A stretch of DNA of 64,000 nucleotides from Burkholderiaceae bacterium (lineage in GTDB: Bacteria; Pseudomonadota; Gammaproteobacteria; Burkholderiales; Burkholderiaceae_D): positions 1-64,000 of the forward strand of contig JARLJG010000052.1 in the NCBI GenBank assembly GCA_031291325.1. Direction: 5' to 3'. Positions within the stretch are counted from its first letter, which is position 1; each line of letters starts with the position of its first letter. Positions 18,100 through 27,761 of the stretch are shown here, piece by piece. The position numbers were made by a program, and so were the translations under genes. The notes under the pieces were generated by a model. It was not told the DNA's origin. It saw only the letters and a list, made by a program, of their open reading frames with translations, and did not search any database.

Positions 18100-20094
18100 A
18101 TGTTGACCACGAATAAATCGCGTTGGGACTTGAGTGCCAAACTGACCTTGGTAGGCATGCCTTTTCTGATACTGGCATTGGTAGCAACCGCGGCCACGCT
18201 ATGGGTGTCGTGGCAATTGGACGGCGGCGTCGCGGCGGTCAATGAAGCCGGGCGCATGCGCATGCAGGCATATCGCATGGCCTTGGTCGCCGGTAGCGGC
18301 GATTTGCAGGAACTCCCCAAGCTGGCGCGCGAATTCGACCAAAGCCTGAATCTTTTGCGATCGGGCGATCCAGAACGTCCCCTGTTCGTGCCCTGGGAGG
18401 GGAAATCCCGCGAATATTTTGCGAAAGTGGGGGAAGACTGGAAACAGTTTCGGGCCGTGGCGGTTTCCGACAAGGTCCCCAATTTGCGATCCTTGCGGTC
18501 TGAAACGCTGAACTTCGTCGCCGATATCGATACCTTCGTCGGCAGTATCGAGGCCCACATGGCGCGCTGGACCGCGATTTTGCACTTGCTGCAAATGGGG
18601 GTTCTGTTCCTGGCGATCCTGGGTGGCGCGACCCTGTTGTTTACCGGTTACCTGTTCGTGCTGGAACCCGTCAATCTGTTGAAACAGGCAATCCAGAAAA
18701 TTCAGGGCGGCGACCTGGGTGCGCGGGTCGAACGCATAACGTCGGATGAATTCGGCACCTTGGCCGATGGATTCAACGACATGGCCGAGCATCTGCAATC
18801 GATGTACCGCAACCTGGAGAGCAGAGTCCAGGAGAAAACGGCGGAGTTGCAGGAAAAGCGCGAACGCCTGCAAGCCCTTTACGACGTGACAACGCTGGTC
18901 GCGCGCGCCACCACGCTGGACGAATTGGCCCAAGAGTATTCTCAGCGTGTGATGCGCATCGCCCGTGCCGATGGGGTGGCGCTACGCTGGTCGGACGAGG
19001 CGAATCGCCGCTTCTTGATGCTCGCAACCAGTGGCTTACCCGCCAGCATGGTGACGCAAGAGCAATGCCTGTATGCGGGGGATTGTCATTGCGGCACACC
19101 GTCGGACAGCGGAAAATTGAAAGTCATACCGATCAATGCGTTTGACGACGCGGCAATCAAGCGCTGCGCAGTGGCGGGATTCAACACCGTGGTCAACGTG
19201 CCCATTCGTTTGCACGATCGTTTGATGGGCGAGGTGGATTTGTTCTATTACGCCAAGGTGTCGCCAACGGAGGCGGAAAGCTCTCTGCTGGAAGCGCTCA
19301 ATTATCACTTGGCCAGCGCGATGGAGAATCTTCGGCTCAACGCGCTGGAAAAAGAAGCGGCAGTATCGGAAGAACGGCATTTGATCGCACGGGAACTGCA
19401 CGATTCGATTGCACAATCGCTGGTGTTTCTCAAGATCCAGGTGCAACTCATGCGCGACAGCTTGCAATCGGGATCGGCGGGGGATGTTCAAAAAGTGCTG
19501 GAGGAAATCGATATCGGCGTGCGGGAATGCTATGGCGACGTGCGCGAATTGTTGCTGCATTTTCGGACCAGGGCCAATTCGGAAGATATCGAACCCGCAC
19601 TGGCCACCGCGTTGCGAAAATTCGAGCACCAGACCGGACTCAAGACGGCGCTTGCCACCGTCGGCCACGGCTTGCCGCTGTCGGCGGACGTGCAGATGCA
19701 CGTATTGCATATCGTCCAGGAAGCGCTGTCGAACGTCCGCAAGCATTCCCACGCATCGCAAGTGTGGATCGACGTCCAGGAACAGCCGCAATGGCGCTTT
19801 GAAATTCGAGACAACGGCATCGGATTTGCAGCAGAAAACCTCAAATTGGACGAAACCCATGTTGGACTATCCATCATGACCGAACGCGCGCACCGCATCG
19901 GCGCCACGCTCGACGTGGTGTCGACGCCGTTGCACGGATGTTCGATTATTTTGACTCTGCCCGCGCCCAGCCAATCGACGCCGATGTCGACGCCGATGTC
20001 GGCCTCGATGTCGACCTCGATAAGCAGGACGCAGGACGACATCGAATTGCCGTCGACTGAATCCGCCGCCGACACTTATTTGGAACACGGATGA
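18100..20094 (+). CDS. narX: Nitrate/nitrite sensor histidine kinase NarX
   Basis: 664-residue membrane kinase. The first TM helix (about 17-36) is followed by a periplasmic domain with the P-box NEAGRMRMQAYRM, the nitrate-binding signature. Then come a second TM (about 160-185), HAMP (LNLLKQAIQKIQGGDLGARV), a coiled coil, a GAF-like region with a Cys cluster (CLYAGDCHC), HisKA_3 (RELHDSIAQSLVFLKIQ; H434) and HATPase (DNGIGF). It phosphorylates NarL in response to nitrate. The C-terminal 45 residues are unusual: low complexity (STPMSTPMSASMSTS), coded by tandem TCGACGCCGATG-like units. It overlaps narL by 4 bases. Confidence 0.95.
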   Translation: MLTTNKSRWDLSAKLTLVGMPFLILALVATAATLWVSWQLDGGVAAVNEAGRMRMQAYRMALVAGSGDLQELPKLAREFDQSLNLLRSGDPERPLFVPWEGKSREYFAKVGEDWKQFRAVAVSDKVPNLRSLRSETLNFVADIDTFVGSIEAHMARWTAILHLLQMGVLFLAILGGATLLFTGYLFVLEPVNLLKQAIQKIQGGDLGARVERITSDEFGTLADGFNDMAEHLQSMYRNLESRVQEKTAELQEKRERLQALYDVTTLVARATTLDELAQEYSQRVMRIARADGVALRWSDEANRRFLMLATSGLPASMVTQEQCLYAGDCHCGTPSDSGKLKVIPINAFDDAAIKRCAVAGFNTVVNVPIRLHDRLMGEVDLFYYAKVSPTEAESSLLEALNYHLASAMENLRLNALEKEAAVSEERHLIARELHDSIAQSLVFLKIQVQLMRDSLQSGSAGDVQKVLEEIDIGVRECYGDVRELLLHFRTRANSEDIEPALATALRKFEHQTGLKTALATVGHGLPLSADVQMHVLHIVQEALSNVRKHSHASQVWIDVQEQPQWRFEIRDNGIGFAAENLKLDETHVGLSIMTERAHRIGATLDVVSTPLHGCSIILTLPAPSQSTPMSTPMSASMSTSISRTQDDIELPSTESAADTYLEHG

Positions 20095-20777
20095 ACGACT
20101 CAAGCACGCCCCCGATTCGCATTCTTTTGGTCGACGATCACACGCTGTTTCGACGGGGTTTGTCGGCCTTGCTATCGCGCGATCCCCAGGTCAAGGTGGT
20201 CGGCGATGCCGGAGACGCCGGCGAAGGGCAGCGGCGCGCGGCGGAACTGCAACCCGATGTGATCTTGCTGGACAATCATTTGCCAGGGGTGAACGGTGTG
20301 GCGGCGCTTCCGGCCTTGCAGGAAGCGGCGCCGGCGGCGCGCATTTTGATGCTGACCGTCAGCGAAGATGAAAACGACCTGGTCGCCGCGTTGCGCGGCG
20401 GTGCGGCGGGATACTTGTTGAAAACCACCGAAGGCGATGCTCTCGTCAGTGCCTTACGCCGCGCGGTCGATGGCGAAAGCGTGATTGCCCCGGAAATGAC
20501 GAGCAAGCTGGTTGCGGCGTATCGCGGAACCTCGACCGGCGCGGAGTTGCCCTCGCCGGCACTGGTGTTGCAGGCGTCGCCATTGGATGCCTTGTCGCCG
20601 CGCGAACGCGAAATCCTGCGCGCCATAGCGCAAGGCGCCAGCAACAAGGAAATAGGCCGCGCCTTGGGCATTGCGGAAACGACAGTCAAGATTCATGTGC
20701 AACACGTGTTGCGCAAGCTTAATGTCAGCACGCGGGTTCACGCTGCGGTCATCGCCACCGAAAGCGGTCTCGTCTAG
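20091..20777 (+). CDS. narL: Nitrate response regulator NarL
   Basis: 228 residues. The receiver domain has acidic residues in LLVDDH, phospho-acceptor D61 in VILLDNHLPG, and Lys in YLLKTT. The LuxR/NarL helix-turn-helix is LDALSPREREILRAIAQGAS..IGRALGIAETTVKIHVQHV. Phosphorylated NarL activates nar genes and represses alternatives by binding TACYNMT heptamers, preferentially 7-2-7 palindromes; such a palindrome follows about 70 bases after the gene. It is translated with narX (ATGA overlap). Confidence 0.95.
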   Translation: MNDSSTPPIRILLVDDHTLFRRGLSALLSRDPQVKVVGDAGDAGEGQRRAAELQPDVILLDNHLPGVNGVAALPALQEAAPAARILMLTVSEDENDLVAALRGGAAGYLLKTTEGDALVSALRRAVDGESVIAPEMTSKLVAAYRGTSTGAELPSPALVLQASPLDALSPREREILRAIAQGASNKEIGRALGIAETTVKIHVQHVLRKLNVSTRVHAAVIATESGLV

Positions 20778-20843
20778 CCGCCAAGCCGCCAAGCCATCAT
20801 CCTGCCGTAGCCGAAGCGCGGCAAGGCCCTTATTTTCGACCAT

Positions 20844-20905
20844 ATAGTTCTTTAGAACTATCTTCGTGGCCAAATCATAGTCCTGCATAGTTCCATTCAG
20901 TGCGG
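20844..20905 (+). promoter_or_regulatory. Candidate NarL heptamer cluster before narK1
   Basis: TAGTTCT-TT-AGAACTA (20845-20860) is a 7-2-7 palindrome, perfect as an inverted repeat and one base from the NarL heptamer TACYNMT in each arm. Two direct copies, TAGTCCT and TAGTTCC, follow within about 45 bases. The spacing suits activation of the narK1K2GHJI transcript. Confidence 0.5.
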
Positions 20906-20984
20906 CTTGCATCTCCTTCAGGAGGATATCGCTTAACCGTTGCAAATCGTAAAGTCATGTCAGTTCCTAACAGGAGTAATTGAC

Positions 20985-22235
20985 GTGACAAAAAAGGCGC
21001 AGGCGCTTTCGGTGCTGATTGTCAGCACTTTGGCATTCACTGTGTGCTTCATGGTGTGGATGATGTTTGCCGTCATTGGCATTCCGATCAAAAAGACCTT
21101 GGACCTGAATGCCACGCAATTCGGATTGTTGATGTCCACGCCGGTGCTGACCGGGTCGCTGATCCGGGTTCCGCTCGGTATCTGGACTGACAAATTCGGC
21201 GGCCGCATCGTGATGGCTGTCGTGATGGCCATCACAGTCCCGGCCATCTGGATGATGAGCTACGCCACCGCCTATTGGCACTTCTTGACAATCGGCTTGT
21301 TTGTCGGCCTTGCCGGCGGCGCGTTTTCGGTCGGCACGCCATATGTCGCGCGCTGGTTCCCGAAGGAACGGCAGGGCTTTGCGATGGGCGTCTACGGCGC
21401 CGGCAACTCGGGCGCGGCGGTCAACAAATTCGTGGCGCCCGCATTGGTGGTTGCCTTCGGCTGGAGCATGGTGCCGCAAGTTTATGCTGCGATCATGCTG
21501 GGAACCTTGCTGCTGTTCTGGTTTTTCAGCCATAGCGATCCTGCGCACCTGGTGCCGAGCAAGGTCACATTTGCCGGTCAGCTCAAAACGCTGAGAGATC
21601 CGCGCGTGATGAAATATTGCCAGTATTACAGCATCGTATTCGGTGGCTATGTCGCCTTGTCGTTATGGATGGTCCAGTACTACGTCGGCGAGTTTGGCCT
21701 TGAAATTCGCAATGCGGCACTTCTTGCAGCATGTTTTTCCCTGCCTGGCGGTGTTTTGCGCGCGGTCGGCGGCTGGATGTCCGATAAATGGGGCGCGCAT
21801 AGCGTGACCTGGTGGGTATTGTGGGTTAGCTGGGTTTGTCTGTTTCTGTTGAGCTACCCGCAAACCGATCTGACGGTCTTGACGACGACCGGACCCAAGA
21901 CCTTTCATATCGGGTTGAACATCTACGCATTCACCGGCCTGATGTTCATTCTCGGCATCGCCTTTGCCTTTGGCAAGGCCAGTGTCTTCAAGTACATCAG
22001 CGACGATTACACCGCCAATATCGGCGCCGTAAGCGGTATCGTCGGCCTGGCCGGCGGCATGGGCGGTTTCGCGCTGCCGATTTGCTTCGGCTTTTTGATG
22101 GACATGACCGGCGTTCGCTCCAGCGCCTTCATGCTGATGTACGGCATCGTCTGGGTGTCGCTCATCTGGATGTATTGGACTGAAGTGCGGCGCAGCGAGC
22201 TGATGGGAAAGAAGGCGCGCGCCTTCGAGCTATAG
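20985..22235 (+). CDS. narK: Nitrate/nitrite transporter NarK1 (MFS)
   Basis: 416 residues and 12 TM helices. GTG start at 20985 with AGGAG 8 bases upstream; an upstream in-frame TTG is ignored. Nitrate-signature segments are GLFVGLAGGAFSVGTPYVAR (with the substrate arginine region RVPLGIWTDKFGGR) and FGKASVFKYISDDYTANIGA followed by GIVGLAGGMGGF. Type I NarK proteins are usually proton/nitrate symporters that start nitrate uptake. It is first of narK1-narK2-narGHJI. Confidence 0.93.
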   Translation: MTKKAQALSVLIVSTLAFTVCFMVWMMFAVIGIPIKKTLDLNATQFGLLMSTPVLTGSLIRVPLGIWTDKFGGRIVMAVVMAITVPAIWMMSYATAYWHFLTIGLFVGLAGGAFSVGTPYVARWFPKERQGFAMGVYGAGNSGAAVNKFVAPALVVAFGWSMVPQVYAAIMLGTLLLFWFFSHSDPAHLVPSKVTFAGQLKTLRDPRVMKYCQYYSIVFGGYVALSLWMVQYYVGEFGLEIRNAALLAACFSLPGGVLRAVGGWMSDKWGAHSVTWWVLWVSWVCLFLLSYPQTDLTVLTTTGPKTFHIGLNIYAFTGLMFILGIAFAFGKASVFKYISDDYTANIGAVSGIVGLAGGMGGFALPICFGFLMDMTGVRSSAFMLMYGIVWVSLIWMYWTEVRRSELMGKKARAFEL

Positions 22236-22262
22236 AACCATATCACTTTATTGAAAGCAGCT

Positions 22263-23891
22263 ATGAACACCGACAAGATCTCTGGCGTGGATATCAGCGA
22301 CTGGCGTCCCGAAGACGAAAAATTCTGGGAGAGCACCGGCAAGAAGATAGCCTATCGCAATTTGTGGATTTCCGTTCCCTGTCTGCTATGCGCCTTTGCG
22401 GTATGGGGCATGTGGGGAATCATCACGGTGCAAATGCTTAATCTGGGCTTTCCATTTTCCCAGGCGGAATTATTTACGCTCACCGCTATTTCGGGATTGG
22501 CCGGCGCGACCATGCGCATTCCGTCGTCGTTCTACATCAGGCTTGCGGGCGGACGCAACACGATATTCCTGACCACCTTCATGCTGCTGTCGCCGGCACT
22601 CGGCACCGGCATCGCGTTGCAACACAAGGACTGGCCGCTGTGGGTTTTTCAAATGCTGGCGTTGTGGTCCGGCGTCGGCGGCGGCAATTTTGCCAGCTCG
22701 ATGTCCAACATCACCACCTTCTTCCCGAAACGCCTGCAGGGAATGGCGCTCGGCCTCAACGCGGGACTCGGCAATTTCGGTGTCACCTGCATGCAGATCG
22801 TCATTCCGCTGGTGATGACGGTCGGTATTTTCGGCGCGTTTGGCGGCGACCCGATGCCGTTGGTGAAGGACAGCGGCTGGATATTCGGGAAGATTGCAGC
22901 AGGCACGCCAACCTATATTCAAAACGCCGGATTTGCCTGGCTGCTTTCCCTGATTCCGCTGTGCGCGGTGTGCTGGTTCGGCATGAGCAATCTATTGCCG
23001 ATATCGCCGGACATCGGCGGCACCTTCAAAGCGTTCGTCAAGATCACCTGGATTTATACGCTGACTTTCATCCCCGCAGGGATCGGCTTGTACCTCTACA
23101 TGCCGGCGCCAACCGGATTGGGCGTGTTGAACATGTGGGTCGTGATGCCGCTGATTATCGTCGGCACCTTGTTCCTGATGAAACTGGCGGCATTCGGAAC
23201 GATGAAGGAAAACATCGCCAAGCAGTTTGCAATTTTCAGCAATAAGCACACCTGGTCGCTGACCTTGTTGTATATCGTGACCTTCGGCTCATTCATCGGT
23301 TTCTCGATGGCGCTGCCCTTGTCGATTACCGTGATATTCGGCATCAGCCATGTGCCGGACGCCGCCGGCATCCTGCAGCATACGCTGAAGAATCCGAACG
23401 CGCCATCGGCCTTCACCTATGCCTGGATCGGCCCATTCGTCGGCGCGTTGACGCGTCCTATCGGCGGCTGGATTTCCGACAAGGTCGGCGGTTCCATCGT
23501 CACGCAAGCGATTTCCGCAGTCATGGTGCTGGCATCGTGCGCGGTCGGCTACGTGATGATGCAAGCCTACGGGTCCGCGACTCCTGAACAATATTTCCCG
23601 GCCTTCATGTGGCTATTTGTGCTGTTGTTTGCGGCCAGCGGCGTCGGCAACGGTTCAACCTTCCGCACCATCGGCGTGATCTTCGATCGGCAGCAAGCCG
23701 GCCCGGTGCTTGGCTGGACCTCTGCCGTTGCCGCATACGGCGCATTCATCGCGCCGGTCGTGATCGGCGCGCAAATCAAGGCTGGTTCGCCGCAAACCGC
23801 GATGTACGGTTTTGCGGCGTTCTACGCGCTGTGCCTGGTGTTGAACTGGTGGTTCTACCTTCGTCCAAATTCGGAAATAAAGAACCCGTGA
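22263..23891 (+). CDS. narK2: Nitrate/nitrite antiporter NarK2 (MFS)
   Basis: 542 residues, larger than NarK1 and typical of type II NarK proteins, which exchange nitrate for nitrite. Features are a soluble N-terminal stretch (DISDWRPEDEKFWESTGKK), MRIPSSFYIRLAGGRNTIFL, WSGVGGGNFASSMSNITTFF..KR and ASGVGNGSTFRTIGVIF. The start is the ATG at 22263 (weak AAAG); the TTG at 22251 is also in frame. It lies 27 bases after narK1. In Paracoccus the two are fused; here they are separate genes. Confidence 0.92.
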   Translation: MNTDKISGVDISDWRPEDEKFWESTGKKIAYRNLWISVPCLLCAFAVWGMWGIITVQMLNLGFPFSQAELFTLTAISGLAGATMRIPSSFYIRLAGGRNTIFLTTFMLLSPALGTGIALQHKDWPLWVFQMLALWSGVGGGNFASSMSNITTFFPKRLQGMALGLNAGLGNFGVTCMQIVIPLVMTVGIFGAFGGDPMPLVKDSGWIFGKIAAGTPTYIQNAGFAWLLSLIPLCAVCWFGMSNLLPISPDIGGTFKAFVKITWIYTLTFIPAGIGLYLYMPAPTGLGVLNMWVVMPLIIVGTLFLMKLAAFGTMKENIAKQFAIFSNKHTWSLTLLYIVTFGSFIGFSMALPLSITVIFGISHVPDAAGILQHTLKNPNAPSAFTYAWIGPFVGALTRPIGGWISDKVGGSIVTQAISAVMVLASCAVGYVMMQAYGSATPEQYFPAFMWLFVLLFAASGVGNGSTFRTIGVIFDRQQAGPVLGWTSAVAAYGAFIAPVVIGAQIKAGSPQTAMYGFAAFYALCLVLNWWFYLRPNSEIKNP

Positions 23892-23931
23892 TCCGCTATT
23901 CCGACATCAACTTTTGCTACAGAGGCATCTC

Positions 23932-26900
23932 ATGAGCCACTTTCTCGATCGACTTACATTCTTTTCCCAGCCGAAGGAGCCGTTTTCCGGCGACCACGGC
24001 GTGACAAACGGTGAAGATCGCACCTGGGAAGATGCTTACCGCAACCGCTGGGCGCACGACAAGATCGTGCGTTCCACCCATGGCGTCAACTGTACCGGGT
24101 CGTGTTCATGGAAGATCTATGTCAAAGGCGGGATCGTCACGTGGGAGACCCAGCAAACCGACTACCCGCGCACCCGCTGGGACATGCCCAATCACGAGCC
24201 GCGCGGCTGCGCGCGCGGCGCCAGCTATAGCTGGTATCTCTACAGCGCCAATCGGGTCAAGTATCCGCTGGTGCGCGGGCGCTTGCTCAAATTGTGGCGC
24301 GCCGCCAAGGTAAGCCTGGCGCCGGTGGAAGCGTGGGCCTCGATCGTCGAATCCGATGCCAAGCGCAAGGACTATCAAAGCGTGCGCGGCCTGGGCGGAT
24401 TCGTTCGCTCCAGTTGGGACGAGGTCAACGAGATGGTCGCCGCCGCCAATGTCTACACGATTAAAAAGCATGGCCCGGATCGCATCATCGGATTTTCGCC
24501 GATTCCCGCGATGTCCATGATTTCCTATGCTGCCGGCAGCCGATATCTTAGCTTGATCGGCGGCGTTTGCATGAGCTTTTACGATTGGTATTGCGACCTT
24601 CCGCCTGCCAGTCCGCAGATTTGGGGCGAGCAAACCGACGTGCCGGAATCGGCTGACTGGTACAACTCGACCTTCATCATCGCCTGGGGTTCCAACGTTC
24701 CGCAGACGCGCACGCCGGATGCGCATTTTTTCACCGAAGTACGCTACAAAGGAACCAAGACCGTTGCGGTCACGCCCGACTATTCGGAAGTGGCCAAGCT
24801 ATCGGATATCTGGATGAAGCCGAAGCAGGGCACCGATGCGGCGGTGGCCATGGCCATGGGCCACGTGATCCTCAAGGAGTTTTACTTCCCCGATGGCGGC
24901 AAGGCGCGCAGCGCGTATTTCGACAACTACGTGCGCCGTTATACCGACATGCCGATGCTGGTCATGCTCAAGGAACATGCCTTGCCCGGCGGCGAAGTAG
25001 TGATGGTGCCGGATCGCTACGTGCGGGCCTCGGATTTCAACGGCAAGCTGGGAGCGGCCAACAATCCAGAATGGAAAACCGTTGCCTTCGACGAAGGCGG
25101 CAAGGTTGTGCTGCCCAACGGCGCCATCGGTTTTCGCTGGGGACCGGATGGGCGCGCCGACGCCGGGCAATGGAACCTGGAAGCCAAGGAGGCGCGTCAC
25201 GGCGATCCGGTAAAACTCAAGCTTTCCGTGTTGGAAGGCGAAGTGACAAGCTCGCTTACCGCCAAGGTCGGCTTTCCGTATTTCGGCGGCATCGTTAGCG
25301 AACACTTTCCCAATAATGCAAGTGGAGCTGGCGCCAACAACGTGCTGGTGCGCACCGTGCCGGTTACCCGTCTCTCGCTCGGGAAAAATGGCGAAAAGCG
25401 TGAGATGCTGGTCGCCACGGTGTTCGACCTGCAGGTGGCAAACTACGGCGTCGCACGCGGCTTGCCGGGAGAACTGGCCGCCGGGGATTTCGACGACGAC
25501 ACGCCTTACACGCCGGCGTGGCAGGAGCGCATCACCGGCACGCCGCGCGAGCAACTGATCGCGGTCGCGCGTCAATTTGCCGACAACGCCGACAAGACGC
25601 ACGGCAAGTCGATGGTCATCATCGGCGCGGCGATGAACCATTGGTTCCACGCCGACATGAACTATCGCGGCGTCATCAACATGCTGATGATGTGCGGCTG
25701 CATCGGCCAGAGCGGCGGTGGCTGGGCGCATTACGTTGGGCAGGAAAAATTGCGGCCGCAAACCGGCTGGACCGCGCTGGCCTTCGCGCTGGACTGGATA
25801 CGCCCGCCGCGACAAATGAATTCCACCAGTTTTTTCTATGCCCACACCGACCAGTGGCGCTATGAAAAGGTGGACATGGAAGAGATTTTGTCGCCCCTGG
25901 CCGACAAGAAGCAGTTCGGCGGCAGCATGATCGACTATAACATCCGTGCCGAGCGCATGGGCTGGCTGCCGTCTGCGCCGCAACTGAAGACCAATCCCTT
26001 GCAGGTCGTGCGCGAGGCAACGGCTGCCGGCATCGATCCGAAAGAGCATGTGGTCAAGGGCTTGAAGGACGGCTCGTTGAAGATGAGCTGCGAAGACCCG
26101 GACCATCCGAATAATTGGCCGCGCAACATGTTTGTCTGGCGCTCCAATATCCTGGGGTCCAGCGGCAAGGGGCACGAATACTTCCTGAAGCACTTGTTAG
26201 GCACCGCGCACGGCGTCCAGGGCAAGGATTTGGGTGCAGACCAGGCCAAGCCGAGCGAGGCGGTCTGGCACGACAAGGCGCCGGAAGGCAAGCTGGATTT
26301 GTTGGTGACGCTGGACTTCCGCATGAGCACTACCTGTCTGTATTCCGACATCGTGTTGCCGACCGCGACCTGGTACGAAAAGAACGACTTGAATACCAGC
26401 GACATGCATCCGTTCATTCATCCCTTGTCGACGGCGGTCGACCCGGCCTGGCAATCCCGCAGCGATTGGGATATCTACAAAGGTTTCGCGAAGAAGTTCA
26501 GCGAAATCTGCGTCGGTCATCTGGGCGTCGAGCGCGACATCGTGCTGTCGCCGCTGATGCACGATACTCCCGCCGAATTGGCGCAGCCGTTTGGCGTGCA
26601 GGATTGGAAGCGCGGCGAGATCGATCTGGTTCCCGGCAAGACTGCTCCCAGCATTGCTGTCGTCGAGCGCGACTATCCCAATGTGTACAAGCGTTTCACG
26701 GCGCTGGGTCCGCTGATGGGCACGATCGGCAACGGCGGCAAAGGCATAGGCTGGAACACCCAAACCGAAGTCAAGCAACTGGCGGAACTCAACGGCGCGG
26801 TGACCGAATCGGGCGTTACGTGCGGCATGCCCAGAATCGACACCGATATCGACGCCTGCGAAGTCGTGCTGCAACTGGCGCCAGAGACCAACGGCCATGT

Positions 26901-27750
26901 GGCGGTGAAGGCTTGGGAGGCGCTGGGCAAGCAGACCGGACTCGATCACACGCACCTTGCGCTATACCGCGAAGACGAAAAAATCCGCTTCCGCGATATC
27001 CAGGCGCAACCGCGCAAGATCATCAGTTCGCCAACCTGGAGCGGGATCGAAAGCGAAACGGTGTCGTACAACGCCGGATACACAAACGTGCACGAGATGA
27101 TTCCGTGGCGCACTTTGACAGGCCGCCAGCAGTTTTACATGGATCATCCGTGGATGACCGCCTTCGGCGAAGGGTTCACCAGTTACCGGCCTCCGGTCGA
27201 TTTGAAGACCACGGTCGATATTCAAAACATCCGGCCGAACGGCAACAAGGAAATCGCGTTGAACTTCATCACCCCGCATCAGAAGTGGGGGATACATTCG
27301 ACCTACAGCGACAACTTGATGATGCTCACCTTGAATCGCGGCGGCACCGTGATCTGGCTGTCCGAAGACGACGCAAAAAGCGTGGGAATTGTCGACAACG
27401 ACTGGGTCGAGCTGTTCAATATCAACGGCGCGGTGGCGGCCCGCGCGGTGGTCAGTCAGCGCGTCAATCCCGGCATGGTGATGATGTATCACTCGCAGGA
27501 AAAGATCATCAACACGCCGGGATCGGAAATCACCGGAATGCGTGGCGGCATCCACAATTCGGTCACGCGCATCGTGCTCAAGCCAACGCACATGATCGGC
27601 GGCTACGCGCAATTCAGTTACGGTTTCAATTATTACGGCACCATCGGCACCAACCGCGACGAATTTGTCGTGGTGCGCAAGATGAACAAGGTCGATTGGC
27701 TGGATGGCGAAGTCGCGGCGGATGAGTCTGCGGAAAAGACTCGGGCCTAA
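23932..27750 (+). CDS. narG: Membrane-bound nitrate reductase alpha subunit NarG
   Basis: 1272-residue cytoplasm-facing molybdoenzyme: nitrate + 2e- gives nitrite, with bis-MGD cofactor. The FS0 [4Fe-4S] ligands H50-x3-C54-x3-C58 with a later Cys in PRGCARG distinguish nitrate reductase A. The Mo-ligand Asp is D242 in SADWYNS. AGAGG 6 bases before the ATG at 23932 supports that start. No twin-arginine leader is present, so the active site is cytoplasmic. It precedes narH by 11 bases. Confidence 0.98.
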   Translation: MSHFLDRLTFFSQPKEPFSGDHGVTNGEDRTWEDAYRNRWAHDKIVRSTHGVNCTGSCSWKIYVKGGIVTWETQQTDYPRTRWDMPNHEPRGCARGASYSWYLYSANRVKYPLVRGRLLKLWRAAKVSLAPVEAWASIVESDAKRKDYQSVRGLGGFVRSSWDEVNEMVAAANVYTIKKHGPDRIIGFSPIPAMSMISYAAGSRYLSLIGGVCMSFYDWYCDLPPASPQIWGEQTDVPESADWYNSTFIIAWGSNVPQTRTPDAHFFTEVRYKGTKTVAVTPDYSEVAKLSDIWMKPKQGTDAAVAMAMGHVILKEFYFPDGGKARSAYFDNYVRRYTDMPMLVMLKEHALPGGEVVMVPDRYVRASDFNGKLGAANNPEWKTVAFDEGGKVVLPNGAIGFRWGPDGRADAGQWNLEAKEARHGDPVKLKLSVLEGEVTSSLTAKVGFPYFGGIVSEHFPNNASGAGANNVLVRTVPVTRLSLGKNGEKREMLVATVFDLQVANYGVARGLPGELAAGDFDDDTPYTPAWQERITGTPREQLIAVARQFADNADKTHGKSMVIIGAAMNHWFHADMNYRGVINMLMMCGCIGQSGGGWAHYVGQEKLRPQTGWTALAFALDWIRPPRQMNSTSFFYAHTDQWRYEKVDMEEILSPLADKKQFGGSMIDYNIRAERMGWLPSAPQLKTNPLQVVREATAAGIDPKEHVVKGLKDGSLKMSCEDPDHPNNWPRNMFVWRSNILGSSGKGHEYFLKHLLGTAHGVQGKDLGADQAKPSEAVWHDKAPEGKLDLLVTLDFRMSTTCLYSDIVLPTATWYEKNDLNTSDMHPFIHPLSTAVDPAWQSRSDWDIYKGFAKKFSEICVGHLGVERDIVLSPLMHDTPAELAQPFGVQDWKRGEIDLVPGKTAPSIAVVERDYPNVYKRFTALGPLMGTIGNGGKGIGWNTQTEVKQLAELNGAVTESGVTCGMPRIDTDIDACEVVLQLAPETNGHVAVKAWEALGKQTGLDHTHLALYREDEKIRFRDIQAQPRKIISSPTWSGIESETVSYNAGYTNVHEMIPWRTLTGRQQFYMDHPWMTAFGEGFTSYRPPVDLKTTVDIQNIRPNGNKEIALNFITPHQKWGIHSTYSDNLMMLTLNRGGTVIWLSEDDAKSVGIVDNDWVELFNINGAVAARAVVSQRVNPGMVMMYHSQEKIINTPGSEITGMRGGIHNSVTRIVLKPTHMIGGYAQFSYGFNYYGTIGTNRDEFVVVRKMNKVDWLDGEVAADESAEKTRA

Positions 27751-27761
27751 GGAGAACACAG

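Noticed and set aside
24799-26193. Long minus-strand open frame inside narG
   Set aside because: It is a shadow of the GC-rich third codon positions of narG, with no ribosome site or family features.
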